64,000 nucleotides of DNA from Bacillus sp. T33-2. Lineage in GTDB: Bacteria; Bacillota; Bacilli; Bacillales; Cytobacillaceae. Where the stretch lies: assembly GCF_002860205.1 (NCBI RefSeq), contig NZ_PGVB01000007.1, positions 92,061 to 156,060 on the forward strand. Reading direction: 5' to 3'. The notes under the pieces were generated by a model. That model searched no databases and had not been told where the DNA came from. It was given only the letters and a program-made list of their open reading frames with translations. Positions 1-8,235 of this stretch are shown here, piece after piece. How positions within the stretch are numbered: position 1 is the first letter of the stretch; every line of letters starts with the position of its first letter. The position numbers and the translations under genes were made by a program.

Positions 1-154
1 CACCCTTTTCCAAACCCAATTTAAAAAGTGCATTTGCCAGCCGATTGGAATTCCTATGCACTTCGTTAAAAGTAAGTTTCTGATCTTTATAGATAACCGC
101 AGTTTCATTCGAAAAATACTTAGCCCCTCTTTTAATCAGCTCAGCAGCAATCAT
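1..154 (-). CDS. AMP-dependent acyl-CoA synthetase, N-terminal fragment cut by window edge
   Basis: Only the first 51 codons are inside the window. The peptide opens MIAAELIKRGAKYFSNETAV and continues with the 'tyr/phe-asn-glu-val ... N-R-L-A-N-A-L' pattern typical of the N-terminal subdomain of acyl-CoA ligases (ANL superfamily), which adenylate a carboxylic acid and transfer it to CoA. The start follows an AAAGGGG ribosome binding site and lies 6 bases after the stop of the enoyl-CoA hydratase, so the two are almost certainly co-transcribed for fatty or branched acid activation and beta-oxidation. The substrate cannot be judged from this fragment. Confidence 0.75.
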   Translation of the reverse strand, partial: MIAAELIKRGAKYFSNETAVIYKDQKLTFNEVHRNSNRLANALFKLGLEKG

Positions 155-160
155 CCCTTT

Positions 161-931
161 TTACCCCTTTCGATTCAAAAAATTGTTTAAGCCTTGCCAT
201 GTTTCCTCGCTCCTTGTATGTGGCATTCCCAGCTGGCACTCAACACGCAGAGCTTCTTCCAGCGGTAGTCCCCAGCCCCGCACAGCTGCCTGTTTATCCG
301 ACCGCAAAGAGCCCTGAGGATAGGACGCCATTTGGAAAGCCAGTTCCTTTGCGCGTGCCAGGAGGTTTTCTGGCTCCACAATCTCCGTCACCAATCCCCA
401 ATCCAGCGCTGTTTGAGCATCAATCCTTCTGCCTGTTAGGACGAGGTCCATTCCCCTGCCCCAGCCAACGATTCTTGGAATGCGCTGCGTACCTCCGTCT
501 ACCAGAGGTACATTCCATCTTCTTTCAAGGCAGCCGAACTCCGCATCAACAGCAGCAATACGTATGTCACACCAGGCAGCCATTTCAAGCCCTCCGGCAA
601 AACAGTACCCATTCACAGCAGCAATTGTAGGTTTAAAAATATCCGTCATTCTCGTGAATCCTAAATAACCTTTTCCGTCATATGCAAAATCCGCATCATA
701 TTGATTTTTTGGGCCCAATGAGTCAATCGCCTTCAGATCGGCGCCTGAACTGAACGAAGAGCCATTCCCAGTCAAAATGGCAACCTTCGCCTCATCGTCA
801 TCACGAAAATCAACCCATACATCATAAAGCAATTGAGCCGTTTCACCATCAATGCAGTTATGCTTATCCGGCCTGTTGATCATGATCACTGTTACTCCAT
901 CCTGACGTTCCACCAATACCTTTTTATTCAT
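161..931 (-). CDS. Enoyl-CoA hydratase/isomerase (crotonase) family protein
   Basis: A 256-aa crotonase-fold protein, normal length for the family, which hydrates trans-2-enoyl-CoA in beta-oxidation. Visible family marks are the first oxyanion-hole segment GNGSSFSSGADLKAI (about residues 52-67), the second glycine-rich segment NGYCFAGGLEMAAWCD, and the ERRWNVPLVDGG stretch where the catalytic Glu region lies. The ORF extends 35 codons further upstream, but that extension reads like the C-terminal helix of the adjacent broken merR gene; the Met at 931 is preceded by AAAAGGAG at proper spacing and starts the conserved fold, so I take it as the true start. It is followed by the acyl-CoA ligase within 7 bases. 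The exact acyl substrate is unknown. Confidence 0.85.
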   Translation of the reverse strand: MNKKVLVERQDGVTVIMINRPDKHNCIDGETAQLLYDVWVDFRDDDEAKVAILTGNGSSFSSGADLKAIDSLGPKNQYDADFAYDGKGYLGFTRMTDIFKPTIAAVNGYCFAGGLEMAAWCDIRIAAVDAEFGCLERRWNVPLVDGGTQRIPRIVGWGRGMDLVLTGRRIDAQTALDWGLVTEIVEPENLLARAKELAFQMASYPQGSLRSDKQAAVRGWGLPLEEALRVECQLGMPHTRSEETWQGLNNFLNRKG

Positions 932-939
932 GGTTGTGC

Positions 940-1287
940 TCCTTTTGAGTAAAAACTGATATTTTTTCTCTGCTTCCTCAATCGCTTCCAGCAAATTATC
1001 CTCCAATAGCTGAAGCTCCTTCTGCCGCTCCCTCACCGCCTTTAAATGTTCATAGGCAGAGTTTAATCCCTTCTTCGCATTGCCTCACTTCTGTCGGGTC
1101 AATGTCATATTGATTAATCAGTTTGGAGGCATCCTGCAATGAGAATCCCAGATGCTTTCCCCTGATAATGATTTTAATTTGGCCCTGTCCCTAATTGAAT
1201 AAATACGGTGATTCCCGGCACTCCGCCTGGGATGGATCAACCCTAATTCCTCATAATAACGAATGGTTCTCTGGCTTATTCGTAAAC
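940..1287 (-). pseudogene. Broken MerR-family regulator (LiuR-like)
   Basis: Three reading frames together spell a MerR regulator: the HTH part SQRTIRYYEELGLIHPRR and HRIYSIRDRAKLK, then in another frame IIRGKHLGFSLQDASKLI and DPTEVRQCEEG, then in a third frame AYEHLKAVRERQKELQLLED, which runs into the hydratase frame. At least two frameshifts separate them and the first dozen residues are missing, replaced by a duplicated piece of the pip gene. MerR proteins of this subtype (LiuR) control branched-chain acid and fatty acid catabolism, which fits the downstream hydratase and acyl-CoA ligase. As it stands the gene should be non-functional, so the downstream pair may have lost its native control. 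Confidence 0.7.
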
Positions 1288-1427
1288 CGGTTCTGCATAC
1301 GATTTCCATATTAAAAACTTTGATGGCTTCCTGGAATTCTTCTGAATCAGTGGTGCCATTTTCTTCACAGCGTTTAATCGAGTCCTGAACGTCAATTGAC
1401 AGCTTTTTAATATTCCTTGTTGGTCCT
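1288..1427. repeat. Duplicated internal fragment of pip
   Basis: This stretch closely matches 2378-2521, an internal part of the proline iminopeptidase gene (coding for ...IDVQDSIKRCEENGTTDSEE...). Here it is joined in frame to the merR remnant, making a 112-codon chimeric ORF that ends after the first merR frameshift. The two copies are direct repeats about 1.1 kb apart, with a few point differences. It is a scar of a duplication or illegitimate recombination, not a gene. Confidence 0.75.
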
Positions 1428-1637
1428 GTCCCTATAAATATCTTAAATTTTCTCATTGAAGACCTAGTTTAATAATAAGTCGGTAACCTAATCTTACGGA
1501 AAAAGCTACCCCCTACAATAGAGATAGCTTCACTACAAGTCGTCAATTTTGTCCCGTTGTCTCTAACATTTTGAGTGCAGCGTTGTCGAATTTTCTATAG
1601 ATACCGCAGTCCTGCGAAAAAACAGAAAACAGCCATT

Positions 1638-1835
1638 TTAATATGATGCTACATTCCTTAATTCCTTCTGCTTCATTTCACTTAGTTTCTCAATTGAATA
1701 TGATACCTCATCACTTAAAATAGAGAGTATATTCCTGAATTTTCGAAGCTCCTCACTATTTAATTCACCGTCGGCATACCTTTCCATAAGCGATTTCAAT
1801 TCGTTAAATAGTTGCTGGTTAGTCACATAACTCAT
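1638..1835 (-). CDS. Small hypothetical helical protein
   Basis: A 65-codon ORF rich in Glu, Lys, Leu and Ser (NELKSLMERYADGELNSEEL), predicted entirely helical and soluble, with no recognisable family. AAAGG directly abuts the first ATG, which is too close; a GTG three codons later (1826) has AAAGGATGAG at better spacing and may be the real start. It sits alone between the merR scar and the pip gene. It could be a short regulator or a chance ORF. Confidence 0.4.
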   Translation of the reverse strand: MSYVTNQQLFNELKSLMERYADGELNSEELRKFRNILSILSDEVSYSIEKLSEMKQKELRNVASY

Positions 1836-2057
1836 CCTTTCAAATGATATCAGCCTCTTGTTTATCTATAATACCAAGGCTTTTTTAAAAGGGTTGTCGA
1901 ATCATGAAACATACGAATAATTTTGCAAAATGTAATCGAACCCCCGAATGTATCTCCGGGTCATCTCCAAAGAAACAGCAAGCTCGACATTCGCAGCAGC
2001 GCACACCGGAAGCGAACCAGACAGTCCCGCTATTCTTCCTGTTCGCCTTTATTGTCC

Positions 2058-2925
2058 TCAATTGTATGACAATAACCAATCTCTCATTACCTTTAAATAG
2101 GCTTCAGGTTCTTCCAAATATGGCAGGTGGGCACTATTCTCGAACACATGGAATTTCGAACCTGGTGTTAGTCTGCAGTAATACGCTGTTGTCTCGGGAG
2201 TTGCCTCATCAAAACGGCCGCATGTATAAAGAGTCGGACACGTAATTTCCTTTAACCGGTCCGTACAATCAAAGGTTTTCAGGTTTCCCTTCACGGTGAA
2301 TTCAGAGGGACCCCACATGATTACATATACCTCTCTACTACGATATGGAGATCCTGCTTTTAACCAATTAGAATCGAGTTCGGTTCTGCATACGAATTCC
2401 TTATTGAACACTTTGATGGCTTCCTGGAATTCTTCTGAATCAGTGGTGCCGTTTTCTTCACAGCGTTTAATCGTGTCCTGAACGTCAATTGGAAGCTTTT
2501 CAATATTCCTTTTTTGGTCCTGTTCCCACAAAGGCGCACTCAGGCATGGACTTGAAAAAATAACGCTTTTCACTCCCAATGGTTTCGTCAGGCAATATGC
2601 GGCGGCACAGTGTGGTTCCCCATGAATGACCCAGAATATGAACTTCATCCAGTTCTAAAGCATGCCTCACTTGAGCAAGCTCCTCGACGAACCGGTCGAT
2701 TCTCCATAAAGAAGTATCCTCAGGCCTGTCCGACTTTCCGCAGCCGAGCTGATCATATAGGACGACAGGCCGGTCCACACTCAGCGCTTTGAGGCCCTTG
2801 AGCATATAGGACGAGGAGCCAGGACCCCCATGAAGAATAATTAAAGGCGTACCGCCAGCATTTTTATTGAAAATTTCGTACCAGACTTTTCCCCCGGTCA
2901 CCTCTATGTAGCCTTCCTCGTTCAT
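2058..2925 (-). pseudogene. pip: Proline iminopeptidase, frameshifted
   Basis: Two overlapping frames together give a complete alpha/beta-hydrolase of the proline iminopeptidase type, which removes N-terminal proline from peptides. Frame 1 (2925 to about 2613) carries the oxyanion motif [10 protein letters not shown], the DQLGCGKSD segment and the nucleophile elbow GHSWG. The frame is then lost: one extra base near 2612 gives TLCRRIL instead of TLAAAYC. The second frame continues to 2058 with VYVIMWGPSEFTVKGNL, the Asp region CGRFDEATPE and the His region ENSAHLPYLEEPE. Everything except the single base is family-like, so this is either a recent pseudogene or a sequencing error. An internal part is duplicated at 1288-1427. 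Confidence 0.8.
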
Positions 2926-2958
2926 TTTGTTCCCCCCTGGATTTGCTGTACAAAAATA

Positions 2959-4497
2959 CTATTCACCCTTCAAAAGCGGGATATCCACTTCTACCTCCAA
3001 ACGCTTCAGGATTTTCTCAAGTGTTTCGAGCCCGGATTTTGGATTGATTTTCGTTTCAAGGTAGTAGATTTCCCCGGTTAATTTAGATTCATAGGTATGC
3101 AATGAAACAAAAGGCCTGTTATCCCGGTGAACTGGTTCCAGTGCGAGTGCAAATCTTTTTCCTGAATCCGTTGAGCCAAGAACGATCCCCTCTTTCACCA
3201 GCTCATGCAGCGGCAAATTATGATCTTCAATCCATCTCAATGCCTCTTTCCAGATGGAAGGTACACTTTCCCCACGAATCTCGTCCTTGATGTTATCTAG
3301 TGTGACGTTAACATATAATGATTCCCACTTTTTATAACTCTTTTTGTGTTCCTCGTTTAAAGATTCCACGGCACTTTCATCAGTCTTCTCTTTTGATTTC
3401 GCCTTTAATTGTTCGAACAGCTTTTCAACTGTCATGACACCGACATTTTCATATTTCGCCAGGATGACTAGCTCTTTCGGAAGCTGTCCGACCGTTACGA
3501 TCTGATCTTCGTTTAATTGCTTTAACAAGCCTGGTATCCCAGTGAATTTTTCAGAAATCAGAGGAAGTTTCGACAGTTCTTCGGTTACAACAATATGATC
3601 CGCTTTATAAAAGAAGAACAGCTCACCCTGCCGTTTTAATGTCAGGTTTCTTCGCGCTTTTTCCTCAGCGATGAAATTCTTCAGTTCTTCAAAAAAGAGC
3701 TCATCGTTTTTTTCGCTGTATCGCTTCACATGCTTATGAAGGCCCTCCAGGTTGTTAGGGAGCTCGCTCATGATCCGTGCTTCCTGTTCGGCGCCAAGTC
3801 TGATAAGGAACGTTTCTGATTTCTCAAAGCGCTGTGGCAGCAGAAAAGCATCCCTTAGAAAATATGGAACTTCTAGAGTTCGGCCCTTGTAAGTCAGTGT
3901 ACGAATCGTCGTAAAACCAGGAATTTCCTGGACCTCTTTTGTGATTTCGGCAGTAGCCGCAACTTCCTGGGTTCTAGAACCAGCTGCAGATTTTTGCCCC
4001 GGATTCCGCAGTAACTCCTCAAGTCCTTTAAGCCTTACTTCAAGCTCTGTCATATCAAATACTTTTTCGACCTGCGGTGAAGGATCCTGATATTCCGGCA
4101 CATCAGCATCTACCGGTCCGTAAACCTCAACATACCATCTAACAATGCTGTACAATGCTTCCCAGGACAATAGTGCCTCCGAAAACCTGAACATCCTCGT
4201 ATCGTGTGCAGCCTGATTCCCCAATCGTCTCACAAGGTGCAGAGCATCGCGAATCTCGGGAATCAAATAACCATTGTCGTTCAGCAAATCGAGCCGTTCC
4301 TTTAAGCTCATCCGAGGATCTTCCGTAATGTTCTCTGAATTCATTACCTGCTGCAGAATATTTTCAACAAAAACCCTTGCGTGGGTAAGCATCGTCCTCG
4401 GGCTGGTAAAAATGCTATTTTCCAATTCCTTTGCAACTAATGCGAGTTCTTTCGTAATCGGTTCTAAAAATTGATAGAAATATGTATTTTTGTCCAT
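2959..4497 (-). CDS. Large protein with N-terminal DUF4145-like domain, function unknown
   Basis: A 512-aa soluble protein. Residues about 15-125 resemble the DUF4145 helical domain often found on restriction and other defence-related proteins (conserved ARVFVENIL and RRLGNQAAHDTRMF). A segment near residues 315-360 (LNEDQIVTVGQLPKELVILA and GVMTVEKLFEQLKAK) resembles the helix-hairpin-helix layout of the RNA polymerase alpha C-terminal domain. The C-terminal third is mixed alpha/beta without a recognised family. It has GGGGGAATTACA before the ATG and a clean monocistronic setting. A DNA-related or stress role is a guess from the domain types only. Confidence 0.6.
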   Translation of the reverse strand: MDKNTYFYQFLEPITKELALVAKELENSIFTSPRTMLTHARVFVENILQQVMNSENITEDPRMSLKERLDLLNDNGYLIPEIRDALHLVRRLGNQAAHDTRMFRFSEALLSWEALYSIVRWYVEVYGPVDADVPEYQDPSPQVEKVFDMTELEVRLKGLEELLRNPGQKSAAGSRTQEVAATAEITKEVQEIPGFTTIRTLTYKGRTLEVPYFLRDAFLLPQRFEKSETFLIRLGAEQEARIMSELPNNLEGLHKHVKRYSEKNDELFFEELKNFIAEEKARRNLTLKRQGELFFFYKADHIVVTEELSKLPLISEKFTGIPGLLKQLNEDQIVTVGQLPKELVILAKYENVGVMTVEKLFEQLKAKSKEKTDESAVESLNEEHKKSYKKWESLYVNVTLDNIKDEIRGESVPSIWKEALRWIEDHNLPLHELVKEGIVLGSTDSGKRFALALEPVHRDNRPFVSLHTYESKLTGEIYYLETKINPKSGLETLEKILKRLEVEVDIPLLKGE

Positions 4498-4881
4498 TGT
4501 AATTCCCCCGGTTGTAGTCTCGTTTTAATATTACCATAGCGATCGCATGAAAAAGGGTCGAAAATTGGTATAACTGTACCCTGGCTCTCTTAAATTGGTA
4601 GAAAAATTTTACTTAGAAAAATTGATACAGATTGTGGTCTTACTTATGGATTGCTCTGATGCTGTTTAACAATATGGTGGTTAAACCGCAGTTTCGCAAA
4701 AGTTATGTGATGCTGGGAGAACGGCATTTGGCGAAGATACTGTCCTCTTTAAATCCTTGAGTATTTCCTCTTATGATTTATACATCCCGAAAGAAAACCG
4801 GCAAACTACTCAGGTTGGTTATATATAAATACAGAAAAAGATTCGACAACACATGAAGGTTCACCCGGACAGCATTGTGAA
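4498..4881. other. Intergenic stretch, no gene seen
   Basis: About 380 bases of AT-rich DNA between the DUF4145-like gene and the terminator of the next unit. All frames carry frequent stops. It presumably holds the promoter of the 512-aa protein near 4500-4600; I could not define a convincing -35/-10 pair. Confidence 0.5.
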
Positions 4882-4919
4882 CAAAAAGAAAAGCGCCTAC
4901 CCTTTTTGGATAAACGCTT
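4882..4919 (-). terminator. Rho-independent terminator of the Asn/Asp-rich gene
   Basis: Imperfect stem with AAGCG and CGCTT arms and inner CC/GG pairs, followed on the minus strand by TTTTCTTTTTG. It lies 65 bases after the stop of the gene at 4985-5377. Confidence 0.55.
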
Positions 4920-4984
4920 AAGCTATATATTCAACAAAAGAAGGAGGCCTGTGCATTTTCAAGAAAGGTCTTTTGAAAAGCAAA

Positions 4985-5377
4985 TTAATCTTCGATGTCC
5001 TGGTCCTGTTCTTGATCGTTGTCTTGATCCTGCTCCTGATCTGATTCTTGGTCCTGTTCGGCATCAGCCCTGGCGCGCGCTCGTGCTCTGGAATCGGATT
5101 CAGATTCGGATTCTATATCAATATTAAGGTCAACTCGGGAATTTCCACTGTCTTTGATTTCAGCTTTGTTTTCATTTCGGTTTCTGTTTTTTAATTCATT
5201 GTCATTATCGTTATCATTTTGATTATCGTTATTAACATCTACATTTACATCATTTTCAAAATCCACCTCGGATCTTGAGTCATTTTCAGAGTTAGAATTA
5301 TTGTTGTTGTTACTGTTATTCGGGTTGTTGTTGGAATTTGAATTATTTCTGTTCCGGTTTCTGCGTTTTCGTGCCAT
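4985..5377 (-). CDS. Low-complexity Asn/Asp/Glu/Arg-rich protein
   Basis: A 130-aa protein beginning MARKRRNRNRNNSNSNNNPN, with an Arg/Asn-rich head, an Asp/Asn/Val middle and an acidic Asp/Gln/Glu tail; one central-to-late stretch alternates Arg and Ala. No folded domain is visible. The ORF reaches 28 codons upstream, but AAAGGAGAGG directly precedes the Met at 5377, which fixes the start. Highly polar repetitive proteins of this kind are common as spore-coat or other spore-associated structural proteins in Bacillaceae, which is the best guess, unsupported by any neighbour. Confidence 0.65.
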   Translation of the reverse strand: MARKRRNRNRNNSNSNNNPNNSNNNNNSNSENDSRSEVDFENDVNVDVNNDNQNDNDNDNELKNRNRNENKAEIKDSGNSRVDLNIDIESESESDSRARARARADAEQDQESDQEQDQDNDQEQDQDIED

Positions 5378-5704
5378 GTTTACCTCTCCTTTCTTCATAA
5401 TACACAACTTATTCATATTCAGAAAATCCGGTATGTACAAAAGCCCTATGCATTCACACATTTTGATTATTTTCGTTCCCCTTCACAGGGTCTCCTGTTT
5501 TAAGTTTTTGGATAAATTGATTAAGCCACTGCTTTTTCATACGATTGAGCCGACTAGATCACCAACTTCAACTTCGTAAAATTGTTTCCCGCTTAAGACT
5601 CAATATTGAACCTAGTCAAACTTGTGCAAGTTGGATGATAGTATATTTTTTAATCTCTAAGATAATATCGTCGAATGTAAAATTCTCGATAAATTCGAGT
5701 ATTG
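5378..5704. other. Intergenic stretch, no gene seen
   Basis: AT-rich region between the Asn/Asp-rich gene and the terminator of the VOC gene. I see no ORF with a ribosome binding site and no strong repeat; it should contain the promoter of the Asn/Asp-rich gene. Confidence 0.5.
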
Positions 5705-5736
5705 AAAAAAAAAGGAAACCCGACATCCGGATTCCC
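5705..5736 (-). terminator. Rho-independent terminator of the VOC-family gene
   Basis: On the minus strand GGAATCCGG pairs with the facing CGGGTTTCC (one mismatch) and is followed by an uninterrupted run of nine T. It lies about 115 bases past the stop codon of the VOC gene. Confidence 0.7.
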
Positions 5737-5850
5737 TGAACTTTATCACCATCAACTAGATACTGCCCGTTCCACTGACATTATGTATAGTTGCCTGATG
5801 CCTTGACTGAGCCGGAGAACTAAATCTTTCCAAAAGAATCGAAGATGTTC

Positions 5851-6255
5851 CTACTCCACTGTAAACATCCACGCTACGCCAAATTTGTCTTTTAAAGAAC
5901 CATGCAGCTTTGCAAAGAAGGTTGGCTTGAGGTCCATATGAACGGTTCCGCCCTCTTTCAGCACGTTCCATGCATGTTGGGCCTGGTCCTCTGAATCTAA
6001 CTCGACACTAATACTGACTCTCCCTGAATCCGGGTAATCCCGTTTCCCGTCCGAACTGAAGATAGAACCAGCTTTTGTCAATTTCAATTCAGAGTGGAGA
6101 ATTAGTTCTTTATCCTCTTCTGCTATAGGAAATTCCGGACTTGAAGGGATATCGCCATACCTTTGAATCGATAGCAGCTCACCATCGAAAGCTTCCCGAT
6201 AAAATTCAATAGCCTCTGCACATTCTCTGTTAAACATCAAATAGGGTTTGATCAT
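5851..6255 (-). CDS. VOC (glyoxalase/PhnB-like) family protein
   Basis: A 134-aa protein of the vicinal-oxygen-chelate fold, PhnB-like subgroup. It has the family opening KPYLMFNRECAEAIEFYREA, the SISVELDSEDQAQHAWNVL helix and the end KLHGSLKDKFGVAWMFTVE. Members of this subgroup are usually uncharacterised small-molecule binding or modifying proteins; no substrate can be assigned. AAGGAGACTGAGATGT precedes the ATG. It is a single-gene unit with its own terminator. Confidence 0.85.
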   Translation of the reverse strand: MIKPYLMFNRECAEAIEFYREAFDGELLSIQRYGDIPSSPEFPIAEEDKELILHSELKLTKAGSIFSSDGKRDYPDSGRVSISVELDSEDQAQHAWNVLKEGGTVHMDLKPTFFAKLHGSLKDKFGVAWMFTVE

Positions 6256-6525
6256 ACATCTCAGTCTCCTTCACTAAAGTAGTGTTTCATAATACCATTT
6301 AAGCTTGTTTTTCTAACACTTATAGTATAACCGAACATTCGTTCTCCAATCAAACAAAGATAAAAAATTTGTGAGGCGTCCAATTTATATTCGAAAATAA
6401 AAACTAAAGTTGAACAACAACAAATGTGTCTCCTGGTTACTAAATAACCAGAGAACTTAGATTTCGCTTCAGTATATGACGGCTTGTTTTGCCCGAGTGT
6501 TTGGAATCAGACATAGTATTAGCGT

Positions 6526-7242
6526 TTAATTCAATTCCCTTAACACTTCGCCAATTTTCCTATTGTGGTTCACCAAGTCTGCAATGTCATCCATTTCGGT
6601 TGGCTCCATGTTTATGATGACTAATTTTGCACCCGAATCCTTTGCATCGATGGCAAAATAATTTGCGGGTGACACGCTCAAGGATGAGCCGAGAACAATG
6701 AAAAGTTCTGCTTTAGTCGTTGCTTTTGATGCTTTTAGAAGTGCTTCTTCTGACAAAATTTCTCCGAATAGCAAAACTGACGGACGGATGAAACCGCCGC
6801 ATTCGCATGGCAATTCAGTTTCCATGAATCGGGAAATAGGATAAACAGCCCTGCATCCGGAACAATGGCTGGTCCTAAGGGTGCCGTGCAGCTCATAAAC
6901 CTCCCTGCTGCCGGAAGCATGGTGAAAGCCGTCAACATTCTGGGTAATGACAGCGTTGACTTTCCCCTTGTTTTCCCATTCCGCGATAATAGCATGACCC
7001 GCGTTTGGGCAACATTTTTGAAGCTGTTCAACCCGATAACGGTAAAAGGAAACAAAATCCTCCCGGTTATTTATCATCGCATTTGTACTTGCCAGTTTAA
7101 GAGGATCGATATTGTTCCAAAGGCCCGAAGAAGCCGAACGGAAATCCGGAAGCCCGCTTTCAGTGGACATCCCTGCCCCGCTAAAAATGACCGTGTATTG
7201 TGACTCATCCAGCCATTGCTTCAGCGTATTGATGGAGGACAT
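6526..7242 (-). CDS. cobB: Sir2-family NAD-dependent protein deacylase
   Basis: A 238-aa sirtuin. The NAD-binding signature GAGMSTESGLPDFRS is near the N-terminus (about 22-36), TQNVDG and the catalytic His in ELHG are central, CSGC and CECGG supply the four zinc ligands, and GSSLSVSPA follows. Sirtuins remove acyl groups from protein lysines using NAD; in Bacillaceae they regulate acetyl-CoA synthetase and others. An ATG three codons further upstream overlaps AAAGGATG; the second ATG at 7242 has that sequence at correct spacing and is preferred. The ORF is complete, with no missing key residue. Confidence 0.9.
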   Translation of the reverse strand: MSSINTLKQWLDESQYTVIFSGAGMSTESGLPDFRSASSGLWNNIDPLKLASTNAMINNREDFVSFYRYRVEQLQKCCPNAGHAIIAEWENKGKVNAVITQNVDGFHHASGSREVYELHGTLRTSHCSGCRAVYPISRFMETELPCECGGFIRPSVLLFGEILSEEALLKASKATTKAELFIVLGSSLSVSPANYFAIDAKDSGAKLVIINMEPTEMDDIADLVNHNRKIGEVLRELN

Positions 7243-7310
7243 AACTAACATCCTTTCTATATATCGTTTTCAGGTGTTGCATTAATGTTTTTCTGAGTAA
7301 TCGCAGCCTT

Positions 7311-8018
7311 CTAATTGGTGATCAGTGGCATAGTTTCATCCATCAGTTCCCGGTCATTCCCGCTCCAGCTTTTTACTTGCTCACCCATTTTTTTAAGCCA
7401 TTCAGTTTTCATGCTGTGCAGGCGGGGGCTCGCATGGTAGTAAAATGGGCCTTTGTTGTGTTTCCAGCCTAAGGGATTAATTTTATTGCCGTGAAAGAAT
7501 TCAAGGGCAGTTTTTGCTAGCCTGGATACGCAAGTGTCAGTGCCCCATGCTAATATGACCGGTCCTTTATTTTGCTTAACCAGGCTTTTAAGCTCTTGTT
7601 TTCTGTCGTTGGAGAATATACTGTGTTGGGGGAAAGCTGCTTCACAGCTTCTGAGCAGGTCTCTGAAATTTTTCATATTGCCTTCGCGTAAATCAGAAAG
7701 ATTGCAAATCGCCACCTGATTCCAATTTTCCTGATTCATGAGCTTAATGATTTGGTGTTGCGTCTGATCAGTCTTTGCTTTTATAAGAGGAGCGACAGTG
7801 TCGACATTTTCAATGGTGGGATTCTGGTAAGAAGGATTCAGCGGCTGGCAGCTTCCCGGGTTGGCCATTACCAGTAACGCGTCATACTGCTCTTTCAAAG
7901 GGTAGTTTCTGGTTTTTATGACTGCCAGACGCCTGCATGGATATACTGTTTCGTTTCGGACTGCTTGGTAGAATTCTCCTTCCACCTCAAATTGGTCGTG
8001 AACAGTTGGATAAGGCAT
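7311..8018 (-). CDS. DUF1643-like protein
   Basis: A 235-aa soluble protein. The segments YDALLVMANPGSC, QIIKLMNQENWNQVAICNLS and GPVILAWGTD resemble DUF1643, a family of unknown function found on chromosomes and mobile elements. It begins at an ATG (MPYPTVHDQF) with GGGAGG eight bases ahead, in preference to an ATG seven codons upstream. It lies 68 bases upstream of the sirtuin start on the same strand and could be co-transcribed with it. No catalytic residues can be named with confidence. Confidence 0.6.
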   Translation of the reverse strand: MPYPTVHDQFEVEGEFYQAVRNETVYPCRRLAVIKTRNYPLKEQYDALLVMANPGSCQPLNPSYQNPTIENVDTVAPLIKAKTDQTQHQIIKLMNQENWNQVAICNLSDLREGNMKNFRDLLRSCEAAFPQHSIFSNDRKQELKSLVKQNKGPVILAWGTDTCVSRLAKTALEFFHGNKINPLGWKHNKGPFYYHASPRLHSMKTEWLKKMGEQVKSWSGNDRELMDETMPLITN

Positions 8019-8133
8019 AGTATCATCCTCCCTTTTCATCTCAAGCCTTGCCGGATGTACCTGGACTTTCAGCGACTTTCAGGATTACACTCCTATTCTA
8101 TTTATGCTGCCTGCTCCAGATTCAGTGATTCAC

Positions 8134-8182
8134 AAAAAAATAGTGCATGACTCCGTCTTGTTTAAGCACTGAAGTCATGCAC
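8134..8182 (-). terminator. Rho-independent terminator of the acetamidase gene
   Basis: GTGCATGACT (8143-8152) faces AGTCATGCAC (8173-8182), a perfect 10-bp stem, with seven A at 8134-8140 that form a T run on the minus strand. Confidence 0.85.
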
Positions 8183-8235
8183 CGTTGTTATTGTTCAATT
8201 AGTTAAGCAAAAATCTATTAGTGGGGAATATACTT

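Noticed and set aside
187..668. Overlapping ORFs opposite the enoyl-CoA hydratase gene
   Set aside because: They lie fully inside a well-supported gene on the other strand, lack ribosome binding sites and show no family features.
1885..2245. ORFs on both strands at the 3' end of pip
   Set aside because: They overlap the pip coding end or its downstream spacer in other frames and have no ribosome binding site or domain.
4985..5377. Tandem DNA repeat or CRISPR-like array
   Set aside because: The repetition is in codons for Asn/Asp/Arg/Glu within one ORF with a strong ribosome binding site; there are no regular spacers.
5301..5579. Plus-strand Leu/Phe-rich ORF resembling a membrane protein
   Set aside because: It is the complement of the Asn/Asp-rich gene; the hydrophobic composition is a by-product of that low-complexity sequence.
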